From Mesorhizobium sp. (lineage in GTDB: Bacteria; Pseudomonadota; Alphaproteobacteria; Rhizobiales; Rhizobiaceae), in NCBI GenBank assembly GCA_004020545.1, contig SAQE01000011.1:90796-130011 (forward strand): a stretch of 39,216 nucleotides of DNA. The letters run 5' to 3'. Shown in pieces: positions 38,588-39,216 of this stretch. The notes beneath the pieces were generated by a model. The model ran no database searches, was not told the origin of the DNA, and saw nothing but the letters and a program-made list of their open reading frames with translations. The translations under genes and the position numbers were made by a program. How positions within the stretch are numbered: the stretch's first letter is position 1; every line of letters begins with the position of its first letter.

Positions 38588-39216
38588 TTACTCTTTGATG
38601 GTGACGACGATGCCGGCACCGACGGTGCGGCCGCCTTCACGGATGGCGAAGCGCAGCTTCTCTTCCATCGCGATCGGCACGATCAGCTCGACGTCGACGG
38701 TGATGTTGTCGCCAGGCATCACCATCTCGGTGCCGGCCGGCAGCGTCACGATGCCCGTCACGTCGGTGGTGCGGAAGTAGAACTGCGGACGGTAGTTGGT
38801 GAAGAACGGCGTGTGGCGGCCGCCCTCGTCCTTGGTCAGGATGTAGGCTTCGGCAACGAACTTCTTGTGCGGCTTGACCGAGCCCGGCTTGGCCAGAACC
38901 TGGCCGCGCTCGACGCCCTCGCGGTCGACACCGCGCAGCAGCGCGCCGATGTTGTCGCCGGCCTGGCCCTGGTCGAGCAGCTTGCGGAACATCTCGACGC
39001 CCGTGCAGGTCGTCTTGGTGGTCGGACGGATGCCGACGATCTCAAGTTCCTCACCGACCTTGACCACGCCGCGCTCGACGCGGCCGGTCACCACCGTGCC
39101 GCGGCCCGAGATCGAGAACACGTCCTCGATCGGCATCAGGAACGGCTTGTCCAGCGGACGTACCGGCGTCGGGATGTAGGCGTCGACCTGAGCCATCAGC
39201 TCGCGGATGGCGTCCT
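38588..39216 (-). CDS. tuf: elongation factor Tu, C-terminal part (5' end outside window)
   Basis: The frame is open to the window edge; about 208 C-terminal residues are present, from the [17 protein letters not shown] linker after the GTPase domain through domains 2 and 3. Signatures include [20 protein letters not shown] and [17 protein letters not shown], ending in [13 protein letters not shown]-Tu delivers aminoacyl-tRNA to the ribosome. The GTP-binding domain lies beyond the window, and its position before rpsJ is the usual str-S10 junction. Confidence 0.97.
   Translation of the reverse strand, partial: DAIRELMAQVDAYIPTPVRPLDKPFLMPIEDVFSISGRGTVVTGRVERGVVKVGEELEIVGIRPTTKTTCTGVEMFRKLLDQGQAGDNIGALLRGVDREGVERGQVLAKPGSVKPHKKFVAEAYILTKDEGGRHTPFFTNYRPQFYFRTTDVTGIVTLPAGTEMVMPGDNITVDVELIVPIAMEEKLRFAIREGGRTVGAGIVVTIKE

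Overview
The window looks like a chromosomal segment of an alphaproteobacterium of the order Hyphomicrobiales (Rhizobiales), most likely Mesorhizobium or a close relative. This is an inference from several signs. The DNA is GC-rich. It carries two glutamine synthetases (GSI glnA and eukaryote-type GSII glnII), with a small gene next to glnII that fits the rhizobial translation inhibitor gstI. It has a short, LID-less adenylate kinase, an S10-spc-alpha ribosomal operon without rpmJ, and palindromic intergenic repeats of the kind scattered through Mesorhizobium genomes.

Layout. 1-402: C-terminal end of an alpha/beta hydrolase. 465-1913 (-): RhlE-type DEAD-box RNA helicase with a DEGD motif II and a structured leader. 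2323-3855 (+): propionyl-CoA carboxylase beta subunit. 3865-5440: a divergent pair, a DUF6165-like protein and a family 9 (heptosyltransferase-like) glycosyltransferase. 5447-7364 (-): bifunctional NAD(P)HX epimerase/dehydratase, translationally coupled to a small exported protein whose reading frame is broken by a frameshift. 7635-11380: a nitrogen-assimilation block, sigma54-glnB-glnA(+), then glnII(-) with its own sigma54 promoter and divergent gstI(+). 11399-16275 (-): MHS-family transporter with a large periplasmic insertion, ATP12-type F1-ATPase chaperone, DMT-family permease and RluA-family pseudouridine synthase. 16500-19605 (-): an aldehyde-oxidation cassette of GAF/Fis regulator lacking an AAA+ domain, acetaldehyde-type aldehyde dehydrogenase and DUF779 protein. 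19830-20660 (-): membrane aspartyl/asparaginyl beta-hydroxylase-like protein. 20857-23698 (-): rarA and a DegP-like protease.

23889-39216 (-): the whole tuf-S10-spc-alpha cluster in the usual order (tuf, rpsJ, rplC, rplD, rplW, rplB, rpsS, rplV, rpsC, rplP, rpmC, rpsQ, rplN, rplX, rplE, rpsN, rpsH, rplF, rplR, rpsE, rpmD, rplO, secY, adk, rpsM, rpsK, rpoA, rplQ), with tuf cut by the window edge. The proteins are conventional. The unusual part is the DNA between genes: strong hairpins or repeats sit in the rpsJ-rplC, rplF-rplR, rplO-secY, rpsM-rpsK and rpsK-rpoA gaps.

No tRNA, rRNA, CRISPR array, insertion sequence, phage or plasmid gene was seen. No wholly new multi-gene system is evident. 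The best leads are a nested palindrome/candidate small RNA between glnA and glnII, the gstI-glnII control region, the periplasmic domain inserted in the MHS transporter, the AAA+-less regulator with its perfect inverted-repeat operator, and the hairpins inside the ribosomal operon.
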